Positions 1-12,309 of a stretch of DNA of 64,000 bases are shown here, piece after piece. A program made the translations under genes and the position numbers. The notes beneath the pieces were generated by a model. It was not told where the DNA came from. It did not search any database and saw nothing but the letters and a program-made list of their open reading frames with translations. The first letter of the stretch is position 1. Each line of letters begins with the position of its first letter. Location: contig NC_052474.1 of the NCBI RefSeq assembly GCF_009730915.1, positions 965,501 to 1,029,500 on the forward strand. Direction: 5' to 3'. The DNA comes from Dioscorea cayenensis subsp. rotundata (Eukaryota; Streptophyta; Magnoliopsida; Dioscoreales; Dioscoreaceae).

Positions 1-19
1 CCACCTCAATTGATCTCTA

Positions 20-1604
20 ATGGCTTTCGCCACAGTTACAGCACCACCACGGCCGGTGTCCCCCGACCGCACCACCATCCCGAAGCGCAGCTGCTCTCCT
101 CTCAATCCTCTCTCCCGTCCTCAACCTCTCAAACCAACCACAACCACCACCACCACCATCTCTACTCGCCAACACCTCTCCAACCTTAACCGTTTTCTTG
201 ACTCCCAACATCCCCCACTCCCATCTCAACCCCTACAACCATCACTCCCCTTCAATGACTCCCTCCCTCTCGACCCCGACCCACACGTCCCACGCCCTCC
301 CGGCCTTTTCCATGCCATCAACGTTCCTTTCCTCTTCCCCTCCTTTCGTCGCTCAGCTGAGGACATCGACATGTCCCCTCGCAGCCTCTCTCATCTTCAA
401 CGTCTCCTCTCTGACTCTCCTAGACCTTCTCCTAAGACCTCCATCTCCTCTCAATGGCAAGACTTCCACGGCCGCCGTAACTGGGCCGGTCTTCTTGACC
501 CTCTCGACGAGAACCTCCGCCGAGAACTCCTCCGCTGCGGCGACTTCGTCACAGCTGCCTACAACGCTTTCCACTCCAACCCTTCTTCTCCTCGTCCCCT
601 TCTTCCTCCCTGATCGCTCTTACCGTGTCACCAAATCCCTTCACGTCACCTCCTCTTTAGACTTCCCTTCCTGGGCTCTTCCTCTCGCTCCGGCACCATG
701 GATGGCTGAGCGGTCTAGCTGGGCCGGTTACGTTGCCGTTTGCGATAACGAGAGGGAGATACAACGCATGGGTCGTCGAGACATCGTCATCGCTCTGCGC
801 GGCACTGCTACTTGTCTCGAGTGGGCCGAGAACTTCCGTGCAGGTCTCGTCACCGTCTCCGACGACTCCAGTGTGAATCCGTCGAGCCAACGAGCAGCCA
901 AGGTCGAGCGTGGTTTCTGGAATCTCTTCAACACTCCAGGCTCTCAAGTCTCCAGCCTCGCTGACGCTGTGGTTAAAGAGGTTCGTCGGTTAATGGACAA
1001 GTACGCCGGAGAAGAACTGAGCATCACTGTGACCGGGCACAGCCTTGGAGCAGCTCTGGCTCTGCTTGTCGCCGACGAGCTTAGCAGCGCCGTCGAGAAC
1101 GCGCCGCCAATCGCCGTGTTCTCTTTCGGCGGGCCTCGGGTCGGGAACAAGGCGTTCGCTGACCGAGTCGAGGAGAAGCGGGTCAAGGTTTTGAGAGTAG
1201 TCAACGCTCATGACGTCATCACAAAAGTGCCAGGTGTGCTGCCTTCGCACGTGAGAGGGGAGGACGCGTATGCTGATGTCGGGGTTGAGCTGCGTGTGGA
1301 CTCACGTGCTTCGCCTTATCTGAAGCCCAATGCTGACGTGGCTTGTTGTCACGATCTCGAGGCATACTTGCATCTAGTGGACGGGTTCATGGGCACCGGG
1401 TGCCCATTCCGGGCTAACGCGAAGAGAAGTATTGCGAAGTTAATGGACCAGCAACGGGCTAATATGAGAGGGGTTTTTGTGGCTAAGGCCCGACAACTTG
1501 GGTTAGGGTCGGGCCATAACCCGGCCAGGAAACTGAGTCTGGGCCCGTTACAACCGGTGGCGCTGGCTCGGTCTAACAGTAACGTGCCCAGCCTGTCTCG
1601 CTAG
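20..1604 (+). CDS. Class I phospholipase A1 (DAD1-like acylhydrolase), one frameshift
   Basis: Predicted plastid lipase that removes sn-1 acyl chains from glycerolipids, the first step towards jasmonate in the DAD1 family. The N-terminal frame (20 to about 595) gives a Ser/Thr/Pro-rich transit-peptide-like start, then family signature [22 protein letters not shown] and AYNAFHSNP. The next frame resumes at [12 protein letters not shown] and runs to the stop at 1604. The GHSLG nucleophile elbow (Ser codon 1041-1043), catalytic Asp in NAHDV (1212-1214) and His in [10 protein letters not shown] (1350-1352) are all present. The gene has no introns. One surplus base between about 596 and 608, most simply in the CCCC run at 596-599, joins the frames; the joined protein would be about 527 residues, normal for the family. 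The tail with [20 protein letters not shown] resembles the PLA1-Ibeta2/alpha2 subgroup. Family call is firm, subgroup tentative. Confidence 0.9.
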
Positions 1605-3482
1605 TCCATCGTGATCCGTGTGCGTTTTGTGATTATATTAATTGTGTATCATTATCAATGTGAATGTGATTAAGATGTATACTTTTGTTGGATTAAATGA
1701 ATTCATTATTTGATTAGGTTATATTTATTATTGACAATAACAATGAACGCCAACTCGGTACATTGCTTCGCGGTCGGTTAACCGGGACAATAACATGCGT
1801 GCTTTAACAAATCTAAATTTTATCAATTAAGCCTAGGGGGCCTGGCCAATTATTTTAAATATTTGATTTTATAATTATTTTCTGAAAAAAAAAGAGAATA
1901 CAGTTTTAAATAAGAGCCACTTGTTTTAAGTGGTTAGTGGCACATTGGCATGCCACTTGTTATAAGTGATTAATGGGCACCAAAATAAATATTTTATATG
2001 GTGTATTCGTAAAACAAGCGCCTGTTTTTTTCTAAATGTCACCTTAAATCTTTATTGTGCAGAGGGGAGTCGACCTAGTGCTATACAAGATAAGGTGACC
2101 CTGTCTCCATGAGAGGACCTAGTGCCATTAGGCTCAATCACCATTAGTTTATTTCGATAACTTTTTATTTTCAATAATATATAAATTTAGCATTTAATAA
2201 AATAAATAAAATTTTGAAAAAATATGTTTTTATAATAAACAAATAGTTGTTCGCACTTTTTTTCCAATTATGATAATTTAACATTATCATTTTTGAAATA
2301 CTAATAGTAATAAAATAAAATAAAAAAAAGGTAAAACTTTAAAAAGTTTTTACCATCTAGTATAACTTGAATTTTTTTGTTCGACTATTAGTATAAAAGA
2401 TTGTTCCTACTGTATGACTAATCTCTTAAGAACTCCCGCAAACATAAGCGGATCTGGAGCGGGTCAAGGGTGTGCTCAAGCACCCTCTTGCCTATGAATA
2501 TATTATTATTATTATTATTTAATATTAATGATTATAATTTGTATAGAAAAGTGATATTATTTATTTATTTTTTCAAAACTCTACCCACAATATTTAAAAT
2601 AAATTAAATAATTATAATAAGATTATTATATTAAATAAAATTCATATCGGTGCCAATAATAAATAATATGGCTAACCAAATATGAATCTTCAAATATTTT
2701 TGTTTTAAAATTTTATATTTAGATATATTTTTTTAATTAAACTTATCAATAAATTATTATAGATTTTTAGGATATTAATTTTAAAAATAGTAATAATAAA
2801 TATAAATATAAAAATAAAACTATATAAAAAATTGCAATTGCTATATCAAAATCTAAAAAAAAAACATTGCAGTTTGTGAGTTTTTTTCTTTGCTCAATCT
2901 CTTCCGAGTTTATATTTTATTTTTCATTGCAGGGACTTATTACTTTTTTTCAATTTGTTTTTATCTAATTTAATTGTTTAATCTTGTGTAATTTTTTTTG
3001 TAGTCTACAAAAATTTTATATTTATTAAATAATTATTGGATATTTGTTAAATATTTGTTTTATTATTTGTTATGAAAATTGTTGTAAAAACTGTTAGATA
3101 TTTGTTGTGATTAATTGATAAGGAAAATTGATTATTTATAGATTATTTGTTAAATAATTATTGCATAAATTAATTTATATTGTGAATTTGTGGTAAGTTG
3201 TTTTTAAATTGTATTATTTATCAATTTAATATTTAATTGTTAGTTGAGTTATTCGCTAATTATGTAAATATGATAGATTTTTTTACACATAAACCAAAAT
3301 TTGTAGATGGATGTATATTTTATTTTTGAATTATTAATTATTATTATCTCAAGTTTAAATTAATAAAGTTATTTAATACTCATAAAATTTTAAAATTTTG
3401 AATTCAGTACCAACTAAATTTTGTTTATAGTTCTGCTACTCCCCACAAGTAACAAACAATGTTTGATTTTCCACTATAATTC

Positions 3483-3710
3483 ATAGTTTTTGTCAAGATG
3501 AGCGACCTAGTTGCTAAGAAAAGAAGGGAGTGTACAAGTCTCGGTGGAGTAAGTGGGAGCGGAGTCCACGCACACATGGGTAATGAGATCATCCGCACAT
3601 AACCAAACTCACAATCTTAGAAATGTACCATCATCCAAGATTCGAACTCTTAAAAATTTTTATTAAGACCCGACTATCAATATACCACTGGATGAATATA
3701 GATTTTGGTC
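3483..3710 (-). mobile_element. tRNA-derived SINE-like insertion with target-site duplication
   Basis: Read on the minus strand, a Pol III box A-like stretch (ATTCATCCAGTGG, complement of 3685-3697) is followed about 35 nt later by a box B-like stretch (AGAGTTCGAATCT, complement of 3638-3650), the spacing of tRNA-derived SINEs. The body, about 3495-3697, is flanked by similar direct repeats, ATAGTTTTTGTC at 3483-3494 and ATAGATTTTGGTC at 3698-3710. The family is not identified. Confidence 0.5.
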
Positions 3711-4381
3711 CACAACAATAACTCCGACTTTCTCTTATCTCATAGATTTTAATTATCATCATTTTGTGGTTTAACTCATTTTGTATTATTGTTGTTATTT
3801 TAGTCAATTCTACGTGTACTACTTTTTGTTTTTCTTTGGATAAAACGTGTACTACTTTTTTTCATATGTATTTCTTTCTTTTAAAAAAAAATAAATAAAT
3901 TTTAGCTTGTCATGTCTCAAGCGAGCGGATGCAACCCGTCCAACGGAATCTTTATATATATAAAACGTGAATTAAGTTCAATTAACCATGTTAATTAAAA
4001 AGAAGAGGTAAGACAAGAGAATAAGACAAGGGCCAGCAAATCCATTGGCAGTAGAAGATAGCGGCGGGTTCAAATTTTGTCCATCTCATATTAATTTTCA
4101 TATTACAATTATTGTCTAACTATTTTATAAATAAAAAAATAACACCATGTATAACAATTTAAATATACCAAAGACTAACATACAAGATTTAAAAATTTCC
4201 AAAAAGATTTGTTCATTAAATTCTAATCATGAACTTAGATATTGATATTATGAAACAGTAAATTAAAATTTATAAAAAGGTTGTAAAATAAAATGAAAAC
4301 AGAGTAGACCGAAAGTTCTGAGTCAAGCCGCGTGCAAGAGATTGGCCGAAAAGATCTCTAATCCATACAGTTGGGTCCTTG

Positions 4382-4484
4382 TGGTTTTTTTTGATATTCT
4401 TGTTTTCCGACTATGGGCATTTTAGTAATTACTCATTTCTGGTTTTTTTTGATATTCTTACTTCCGACCATGGGCATTTTGGTA
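4382..4484. repeat. Two-copy tandem repeat, about 58 bp period
   Basis: The stretch GGTTTTTTTTGATATTCTT followed by CCGACTATGGGCATTTT at 4383-4428 recurs with a few substitutions at 4441-4484. Confidence 0.8.
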
Positions 4485-5052
4485 AAATTATATCATGCGA
4501 TATCCCCGGCTCGTGCGGGATCTTCTTGCCTTATTAGGGGGTATCCATTATAGTAGAATGGAACTCGGCTAACCTTCCGGTGCACTTACCTCCCACAAAT
4601 CTATTTGGGATGTGGATATTGGATTGGGAGTAGTTTTTATTTGTAGACTTTTCTTTGCGACCAACCACCAATACTGATAAAACCACTTATTACTTAAATA
4701 ATTTATTTAGATTTTATTGATTAACATCAATAGATTTAGAGGACTTTGAAAAAAGAAGAATTAAAAAATTATAAATTTAGTAAATATGGATAGAAAAAAA
4801 AAGGAAAGTAGTGATGGAAGGGGATAATGTTTGGGAATGAAATATATGAGATTAATAAAAAATAAAGATAATTTAAGGAAAGGCTTATCCTTAATGCAGT
4901 TCAAAGAAAGGAAGGTTAAAATGAGCTGTAATGACAACGGGAGGGGTGACCACAGCCACATCCGAAGGACATGCTAGCTAAGGACACGTTCAACGAGAAT
5001 GGCATTATCGTAATTATATTCAAAATCAAGCCCATTTTGTTAATCATTCTCC

Positions 5053-5060
5053 TATATAAA
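5053..5060 (+). promoter_or_regulatory. TATA box of the MYB gene
   Basis: TATATAAA lies 73 bp upstream of the ATG at 5133. A (GA)n tract at 5108-5132 lies between it and the start codon and would be in the 5' leader. Confidence 0.6.
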
Positions 5061-5107
5061 ACTCCTCAACAACGAGTTGGGTGCTCATAGTTCTTCATCC
5101 CCGAAGC

Positions 5108-5132
<25 letters not shown>
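5108..5132. repeat. (GA)n microsatellite abutting the MYB start codon
   Basis: An uninterrupted GA dinucleotide run of about 25 bp ends directly at the ATG at 5133. The length of the 5' leader is therefore likely to vary between individuals. Confidence 0.9.
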
Positions 5133-5140
<8 letters not shown>

Positions 5141-7347
5141 AGAGGGAGAAAGGAAGGGATTGAAGCTTTTTGGGGTTCGGATCGGAGAAGTGAGGATGGG
5201 TAGTGGGGTTGATGAAGAGGAGGAGGAGGTGATGAGGAAGAGCTCTAGCATGGGGAATCTCGCAGCGGCGGAGCCTGCGGCAGAGAGTGGAGCTGGAGAT
5301 CATGGGTATCTCTCCGATGGAGGGTTGATCCAGTCATCGAGACGGAGGGTTGGACAAGAGAGGAAGCGAGGTGTTGGATCTTTTATTATATCTTTAGATT
5401 TTCTATTGTTTTTGAGTGTTGATGATCTGGTTTTTCGATTTATAGCAATTGAAATGGAGGTTTGTCCAAAGTTTCTTATGTTTTAATTGATTGCAGAATT
5501 TCTCATAAAACTTTTTTTTTCCAAAGATTTTTGTTCTCTATTTTGGATCAATTTGTGAACTTGCTGATCTGATATCACGAGAGGTGAAATTTTAGATGTT
5601 TATGAACATAAATCTAGAAGAATAAATTAATTGCGGTTATTTTTAGTGGTATTGGATTTAAAATTCAAGGAATTTCTATGTAAGGGTTCTTGATATGACA
5701 GCACTTTCTTACTGTTTATGCCTGCCAGATTTGTTTAGAAACTTCCTTTTTAGTGTCCCTTTTTGATGTGCTTATTGTTCTTCATGTAAATGTAAATAAA
5801 ATTGTTGGTTGGGCATGATTAACATGAAGAAGAAGTGTGAAGTAATTAAACACTAATTAAAAGATTGTGAATTTATTGCAAGGGATGAACTTTGACCATT
5901 TTATGGTATATCCATTTGTGTTGGACGATGGGGATCAGTTTATAGTCTAATCACAATAGATGGTAATTTTCTTCTGGCCTGGGGGTTATTTTCGTGAATA
6001 GATTCAAGATATTTTGCTTGGGTATGTGTTTGTTTTAGTACTAGAAACCAGCATTTAATTGCAAGAATCTTTCTTTTGGTCTTCATCATCATGTTCTTTT
6101 AGGAATCTTTCAATTTCTCAGTGCTTTGTTTTCCTCAAAGTTTGATTTATGTTAATGGTGGATGAAAGAAAGTATTTTTATATATCATCTTTGCAATTTC
6201 TGATGATTTAGATATTTCCTTCATAATTTTATCTAGGGGTCCCATGGACTGAGGAAGAACATAGGACCTTTCTGGCTGGACTGGAGAAGCTAGGGAAAGG
6301 AGACTGGAGAGGAATTTCAAAGAACTTTGTGACAACTAGAACCCCAACTCAAGTGGCTAGTCATGCGCAAAAGTATTTTCTAAGACAGAGCAACCCTAAT
6401 AAAAAGAAGCGAAGATCGAGTCTCTTCGATGTTGTGATGAATGACAAAGTAATTCCCTAACATTGACTTCACCTACTGCCTTATCATCATCGTAATCATT
6501 TTCAATATACTTAAGAAATTAATAGACTGTCATTGACTTCAACTAATACTTCAATTTTTTTTTGCATTTCGTCATTGTTTGAACTCATCTGTTCATTTAA
6601 TTATATAGACCCAGTCTACTGCAAACGAAACTACCCCAACAATGCCTATGAATTCATTTGATGAAGTCAAGGAATTGAGCAATCCTCACTTGGTATGCTT
6701 CCTCTGCTCCCTGTATAGTCCTGTTATATTCATTGTTTAAAATTTTTTATCTGCATGAAAACAAAGCAAGCAAGCTCATTCAGGAACAACTTGATGTTTT
6801 TATAATTAAATTGTCTGGCATTTGCAGGTGGGGACCTCAACTTCCACAACAACTCAAATAGCATCCCGAGGCTCAGAGTGCCCTACAGCCTTACCCCTTG
6901 TGATGAATTCTAATGTTATTCCTATGTTCAGTACTGCTGATCCTGTGGTAAGATAATCAAGATGTGGTCCAAATACTGAAATAAAATGATATTCTCGTAC
7001 CAATATCCATGCTGTAAATAATTGCTTAGATATGTTGCTAATGTTAGAATGATTAACAGGTGAGAGCTTCAGGATCCACAGAAGGCCAGGCAATGCCAGC
7101 ATTGTCCTTTGTTCCAACTCACTATATGAAGGACATGTCAGTAGCTCCATCACATGATCCCATGGCCACCATTTGTGCTCCTGATTTCCTGAAGCTGTCT
7201 TTATCTCATCCACATTGTTCACAACCAGCCACCGGAACATCGTCTCTGATCGAAACCAGTGATCTGGAGCTCAGCATTGCGCCGCCTCAGCCTCACACCC
7301 TTTCCAAACTATCATCTCAAGCCTCCTCCAGCGTGATCATGGTGTAA
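5133..7347 (+). CDS. SHAQKYF-class single-repeat MYB transcriptional repressor
   Basis: Exons 5133-5370, 6237-6448, 6609-6692, 6828-6947 and 7060-7347 join in phase (942 nt, 313 residues) with GT..AG at each intron. Residues 11-15 are KLFGV, known as a repression motif in plant B3 and MYB proteins, followed by an acidic stretch and SSSMGNL. The MYB repeat spans about residues 81-130: [22 protein letters not shown], then the diagnostic VASHAQKYF (119-127) and a basic NKKKRRSS. Two EAR-like motifs lie near the C-terminus, LKLSL (262-266) and DLELSI (286-291). The CCHC zinc knuckle that precedes the repeat in some relatives is absent. The family binds I-box/TATCCA-type elements in sugar, senescence and growth control; which role applies here cannot be read from sequence. 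The KLFGV and EAR motifs together suggest a repressor. Confidence 0.92.
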
Positions 7348-8576
7348 ACCATTTTTATAAATTATCTCTTTGTTATTCAACCTCTAAGACATGTTTAGAA
7401 ATAAACAGATGCTCGTTTAGAATGGAATGGAATGGAATGGAATCAAAAGCTCTAACTAAACAGGTTTTGGATTAAGTAGGTGAAGCAATCAAAAGATTAT
7501 ATATATATATATAAAGAAAAAAATGTTAAGTCTATGATAAATGATCATGTTTGTTGTTCTCATTGTATGCAACAGTAAGTAGAGGGGTCAGGTCAGGTCA
7601 GGTGTTTGTGTGACTGTAAGCTCACTGTGTGTGTCCCCTCTGGTTTGGATGGTATTGATTGATTTAGAGAAGATATTAAAACTTGTCCATTTAATAGGTG
7701 TGGGTGGGCCAACCACCAATGACTTAAACTTTGTAAATAAAGCTACATTTAGGGCTACAAGAGCTTTGTCCTCATGTGCCAACTTGGGACCATAGAATCT
7801 AGATGAGATCCTGAATGATAGGTAGATGAGGAATTTGGTTGGAAATCAAGGCAAGGTGCGTAGAAAGATTGAAAGAGGGAGTGGATGAAATGTGAACTTT
7901 TTATATCAAGGGTTATGCCTTATTAAGGCCTCACGTGGTGGGTCAGGTCCAATGTTACACTGTCTCATGCTTTTAAAGATTCTCTTCTCTACTATATGGT
8001 TAATATGGATGGGTTTTATTATTATTATTTTTTTATGGGGCTTTTTCTTAGCTTTTTCTTAGCTTTGGACATCTGTTTGGGTTTTTGATGATAAGTCAAC
8101 TATTGGTAAGAAAAGAATGGATAGGGGCTTATCTCCTTCTTTATCTTTATCTATTGGCATTAAAATCTTGAAGATTATAAGATTGATTAATTTAATGGAA
8201 TTATTACACTAGTACTGCAGTTGGGGGGGGTTTGGTAGCAATTAACAAGAAGACTAGCATATTTTTTTAATGACAAGTAAATTAAATATTAGTGCAACGT
8301 ATGATACAAGAAACAACTTGATGATGGCTGGCGATTATGCCAATAATTACAATAAATATAATAAATCAAAATAGAAAAAGGAATATTTAAATTGTAACAC
8401 GGTCACAATCACAAGCCAGAATATTTAAGTTTTGGATGATGCAAACTATCAACTACGTCTGTAATAAAAAGAAAGAAAAGAAAAAGTAAATAAAAAAAAG
8501 AAAGAAAGAAAAGGAAACAAACAAAAAAGAATACCCTTTCTTTGAAGAGAAAGCTACTTGTGTGGGCAGTAAGAGC
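7348..8576. other. Intergenic, 3' flank of the MYB gene
   Basis: Includes short simple repeats: (TGGAA)n near 7424-7443, (AT)n near 7499-7513 and a GGTCA triplication near 7586-7601. Nothing recognisable as a gene. Confidence 0.6.
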
Positions 8577-11500
8577 TTATCCTTGGCTGGTGCCCCAAGA
8601 ATATCTGATTCCTGTTACATTATTTGGCTGAGATGGAACCTTTTTGATCTTTTGTGATTCTTGTTTACCTTCAACCCGGACGGAATTCGAATTCTTGCTG
8701 ATCCATTGCCATGTTTGGAACTGCAACTACAAATTAAAAGAAAAAAAAAAAGTTGTATCACTTAAAAGCGCAACATAGGAAAATATTTCTTAGTGACTAA
8801 TGAACCGTTGGAAAATTTCTAATAATTTTTTTTATTGATATTCAATCAACAATCAATTAATCATTGTTGCTCTTGAACCTTTTACACTTTGATCTTGAAA
8901 GAGTGATTGGTTACCAATCACATTGTCAAGTGTGTCTCCTCCTTGGACATAAAACCATTTCAAAACATTTATAATAATTTATATTTTTATAAAATAAAAT
9001 AATTTCAAAATTAATTAGTTGATTCTTCATCTAAACACAATTTGAAATATTATTTTATATGATAGGAGTGATAGATAGCATCTCATATGACTACAGAGCT
9101 TCAAGTATTCATTATATAAGCCAAATATCTGTATATAACCCCAACTAAGGGCAAAGATAAATAACCACGAACACAAGTCAAGGAAACAAGTTTTAAGACA
9201 AGAACTAGATTAAATTAAATTCTTCACACAGAAAAAATAGCAAAGCTTTCTTTCAATTCAACAGCATAAGTAATTTGATGCAAATTAAATGAGAAACATG
9301 TTCTTGCCCTCATGTCATCATCCATCATTCCATTCATAATGTGAAAACATTCAGAGTAAAGGCAGACAAAGATTATGATATCATATCAAAGTACTCTAGT
9401 TTCCAAGTCTAAAAGGATCGAAGACACCTTTACTTTCATATTGCTCTCTCAATATCAAGTCTAATCCTATCATTTACCGACTAAAAGACCCACTATTAGC
9501 ACAAAAAGTACCCCATGCAAATTGCGTACAATCACAACTATATATACCACTGCCGACTTGACAGTAATAAAAGTTTGCTTGTGGTTTAGAATCAGCTTGC
9601 CCAAGGTAAACAAAGGATCTAAGGGTGACACATCCGGTCGCATAAACCATGACATATAACTTCCTTTTGCAAATGACTTGAACCTGCTAAACATCACAAG
9701 CTTGTTCATACTGATAAACTACACATCATGTTTACTCCAATTTGAACTTAGACCAAAGCTCCACTCCAATTTTCCATATAACCACTTCCAATTTAAGAGT
9801 TCTACTGATGATAATAGATTCTCCATCTTAAGATGTGTCTCTTGGGTCGGTGAACACTCAATTTTCACATTCATCATTCATAGTTTGACCACAACTTAAA
9901 AACCCAAAGTAGAAATATTGGATGTGCATGTATATATTGCCATGAATCTTCTTATAACTTTACAAGGCACATAGTTCTGAGCACCAAAAATCTGCTTGTC
10001 TGTAAATTCACATCAGTAGAAAAATCTAGAAAAATGCCTATTATAGTTTCTGTATAATGAGTCCAAAGTTGAAGCTAACTAATATTCTGCAAGGGTAACT
10101 AAATATTAACAAAAGGATTCCAAAGACACAAATAGCTTGAGATAATCAATTTATGCACACATACTATAACAGATATTTCAAATACACAATACACTTCTTC
10201 CTGAAAGCTATTCAGTTGAATTTTGATGTCAAAGATTTAGCAACTCGTATATGAAAGATAATAAATTATAGAGGGAAATTATATATAAAAAAACACATAT
10301 AATTGTCAATTGATGGTTGATGAGCATCATAAGAGTGGGTTAAATATACACTGAGATATATCCTCTATCAATTCTTCTTGTTCCTCGATATGCCTATTTC
10401 AAAATTAGTTAAACCTCAGCCTGAGCAAAAATTAACAATTTATGCTTAAAGGCTTCATCAGTTTGTTTGCAACCAGTATGAAGCATCTCCAAGTGCTAAG
10501 GAAACCGAGTTTATCATTTCAGACATCAATAACAGCTAAAAATTTCTGTCAAGTTACATAATAAATCTATCAAGCAATGTGCATTCCCTGCTGTTCCTTG
10601 CTGTACCCATCCAAGCTATTGCACAAAGAAGTTCAAACAACTGATAAAACACCCCTCTTTCCTTTTATGATTGAATAATGGCAAATTTGCATTCCTATCA
10701 ATAGTCATAAACAAGCAATCAAAAAGAAACGACAACATGCAAAACTTCTTACCAAGGTCCACAGAAGATGCACAATCATTGAACACAACAAAATATGGCA
10801 TAGGTAGCAATTTAAAAAGTACGTATCATGCTCCACCGGCAACATGAGCTCAATACGACAAAATATGCTGACATCCATTTTAATTAGTTTCCAAATTTCA
10901 TAAACAATACATACTAGACATGCAGAATTAGAAAACATGCAGAGATATATAAAAAAGAAAGAAAGAAAAGAAAGCATTTAACTGTTTATGATATCAAAGC
11001 AAGAATGATATAAACACAATCTTAAAGTCTCACACAAAATATGAAGATATAAATTCATAATTGGTTATACTGAAAAGCAAATGAAGTACCTTTCTGAACA
11101 TTCAGATACAATCAACAAGTTCTAGCAAACTTTCATCCACTACTTCCACAATAGAGAATTTACCCAACTTCTCTCTCAAACTGAGCACCTGAGCTCTTAA
11201 GATTGCTTGTCCACATTGCTTCGAAAAAAAAAAAAATCATCCATTCTTAGCATTTCAATTGTCTTCAACCTCAATGAGAAAGAATAGCCTGACAGCAAGC
11301 ATAACAACAAACCATCAATTATTTACATTAGCGAAAAATTAAAATAATACCAAATTACAGGCAAAATCCACTACTAGCTAGTTGCCACTAAGAAGTTAAA
11401 CGAGGAAACAAAACCCTAATTAAATGCAACAAATAAAAGTTCAGAAACAAAAAGAAACCACTCAGAGATACAGATCACAGCGAACAAAACACAAGATAAA

Positions 11501-11780
11501 GAATTAGGGTTTTAAGTAATCCAGAATCCGACAGAATTAGGGTTTCTATAAACCATAGCATCCTATAAAATATTAGAGTTACAGAACTCGTCGCCGCCTT
11601 CTAACCTTAGTAAAAAGAGCAATTGAAGGAAAGAGAAGGCAAAGGTGAAGACCTACTCGTGGAGAAGCAGAAGAGAGGCCGGTGATCCATCAACGCCGGC
11701 GATTCCCTCTTCTCGCCAGAGCATCGCCGACGAATCCCGCCAGACTGATGACTGCTGAGAGTGAGACCAAGCGTTTGTGC
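8577..11780 (-). other. Possible minus-strand transcription unit, unidentified
   Basis: Three pieces suggest a spliced minus-strand gene. (1) A GC-richer block at about 11650-11780 reads like a first exon and ends at a donor (CGA|GTAGGT). (2) A segment at 11092-11219 has a T-rich acceptor (TTTTTCGAAG) and donor AAAG|GTACTT; it contains a 38-codon open stretch (11102-11218) rich in Leu and Arg that ends in a stop. (3) A final-exon-like 49-codon open stretch (8577-8726) follows a strong polypyrimidine acceptor (TTTTAATTTGTAG) and ends in YSWGTSQG then TAA. I could not connect these into one reading frame and recognise no domain with confidence. It could be a small gene with long introns, a noncoding RNA or chance. 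Confidence 0.3.
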
Positions 11781-11938
11781 CTCTCGAGTGAAAGCTTTAC
11801 ACTTTTTGAGAAATTAATACTAAATAAATAATTATTTTTTTCCTTTTTACATTTATTTATCAGGAAAATTTTAAATAAGAAAAAAAAACCCTGTTTTTCC
11901 ATTTTTCACTTTCCATTTATTAAAGCTTTAAAATTATT

Positions 11939-12102
11939 AAACTTCACGGTGTGTGTGTTTTTTTTTATAGGTAGGGCGACAAGCGCTAACCCTCAGGGGC
12001 ATACGCGAGCGGAAAAATTACCACAACGTTCTGGAGAATCGAACTCGCGTCTCTTCCAACGAAAGAACCCGGAATACCGCTAGACTACAAGCTTCACAGT
12101 GT
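11939..12102 (-). mobile_element. tRNA-derived SINE with 14-bp target-site duplication
   Basis: On the minus strand the body (12088 down to 11953, 136 bp) starts with a tRNA-like head. Box A is GTAGTCTAGCGGTATTC (complement of 12073-12089) and box B is GCGAGTTCGATTCTC (complement of 12034-12048). The body ends in an A-rich tail at about 11959-11970. Flanking repeats AAACTTCACGGTGT (11939-11952) and AAGCTTCACAGTGT (12089-12102) differ at two positions. Confidence 0.72.
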
Positions 12103-12309
12103 CGTTATAAAGATGGAATTTTGAGAGTTTTTCTTTATTCTTTATATAGAATAGTAAAACCATAACAATCATATACATATATAACATGCAAAATAATTAC
12201 TACAACAACAAGAGCAAGAACAGATACAACAAAGAACAACATGATAATAAAAAGAACAATAACACAAGAAAAAACTCATGAACTTGATTGATCTCTTGAG
12301 AGAACTTCA

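Larger units (their letters stand above)
1605..5052. other. AT-rich intergenic region
   Basis: No coding potential beyond short chance ORFs. Very AT-rich, with homopolymers and ATT runs near 2500. It contains a SINE-like insertion (3495-3697) and a short direct repeat (4382-4484), listed separately. Confidence 0.7.

Noticed and set aside
2060-2150. Repeated GACCTAGTGC(T/C)AT words as a possible SINE
   Set aside because: There is no acceptable box B and no flanking direct repeat.
2450-2495. Hairpin-like GGGTGTGCTCAAGCACCC as a possible Helitron 3' end
   Set aside because: The stem is imperfect and no CTRR terminus followed by T or matching 5' TC end is present.
9470-9709. 79-codon minus-strand ORF
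   Set aside because: No recognisable motif, no splice context and ordinary AT-rich composition; probably chance within an intron or intergenic DNA.
10616-10977. Overlapping hydrophobic ORFs on the minus strand
   Set aside because: Hydrophobicity follows from T-rich DNA; two frames are open at once and neither has supporting splice sites or similarity.
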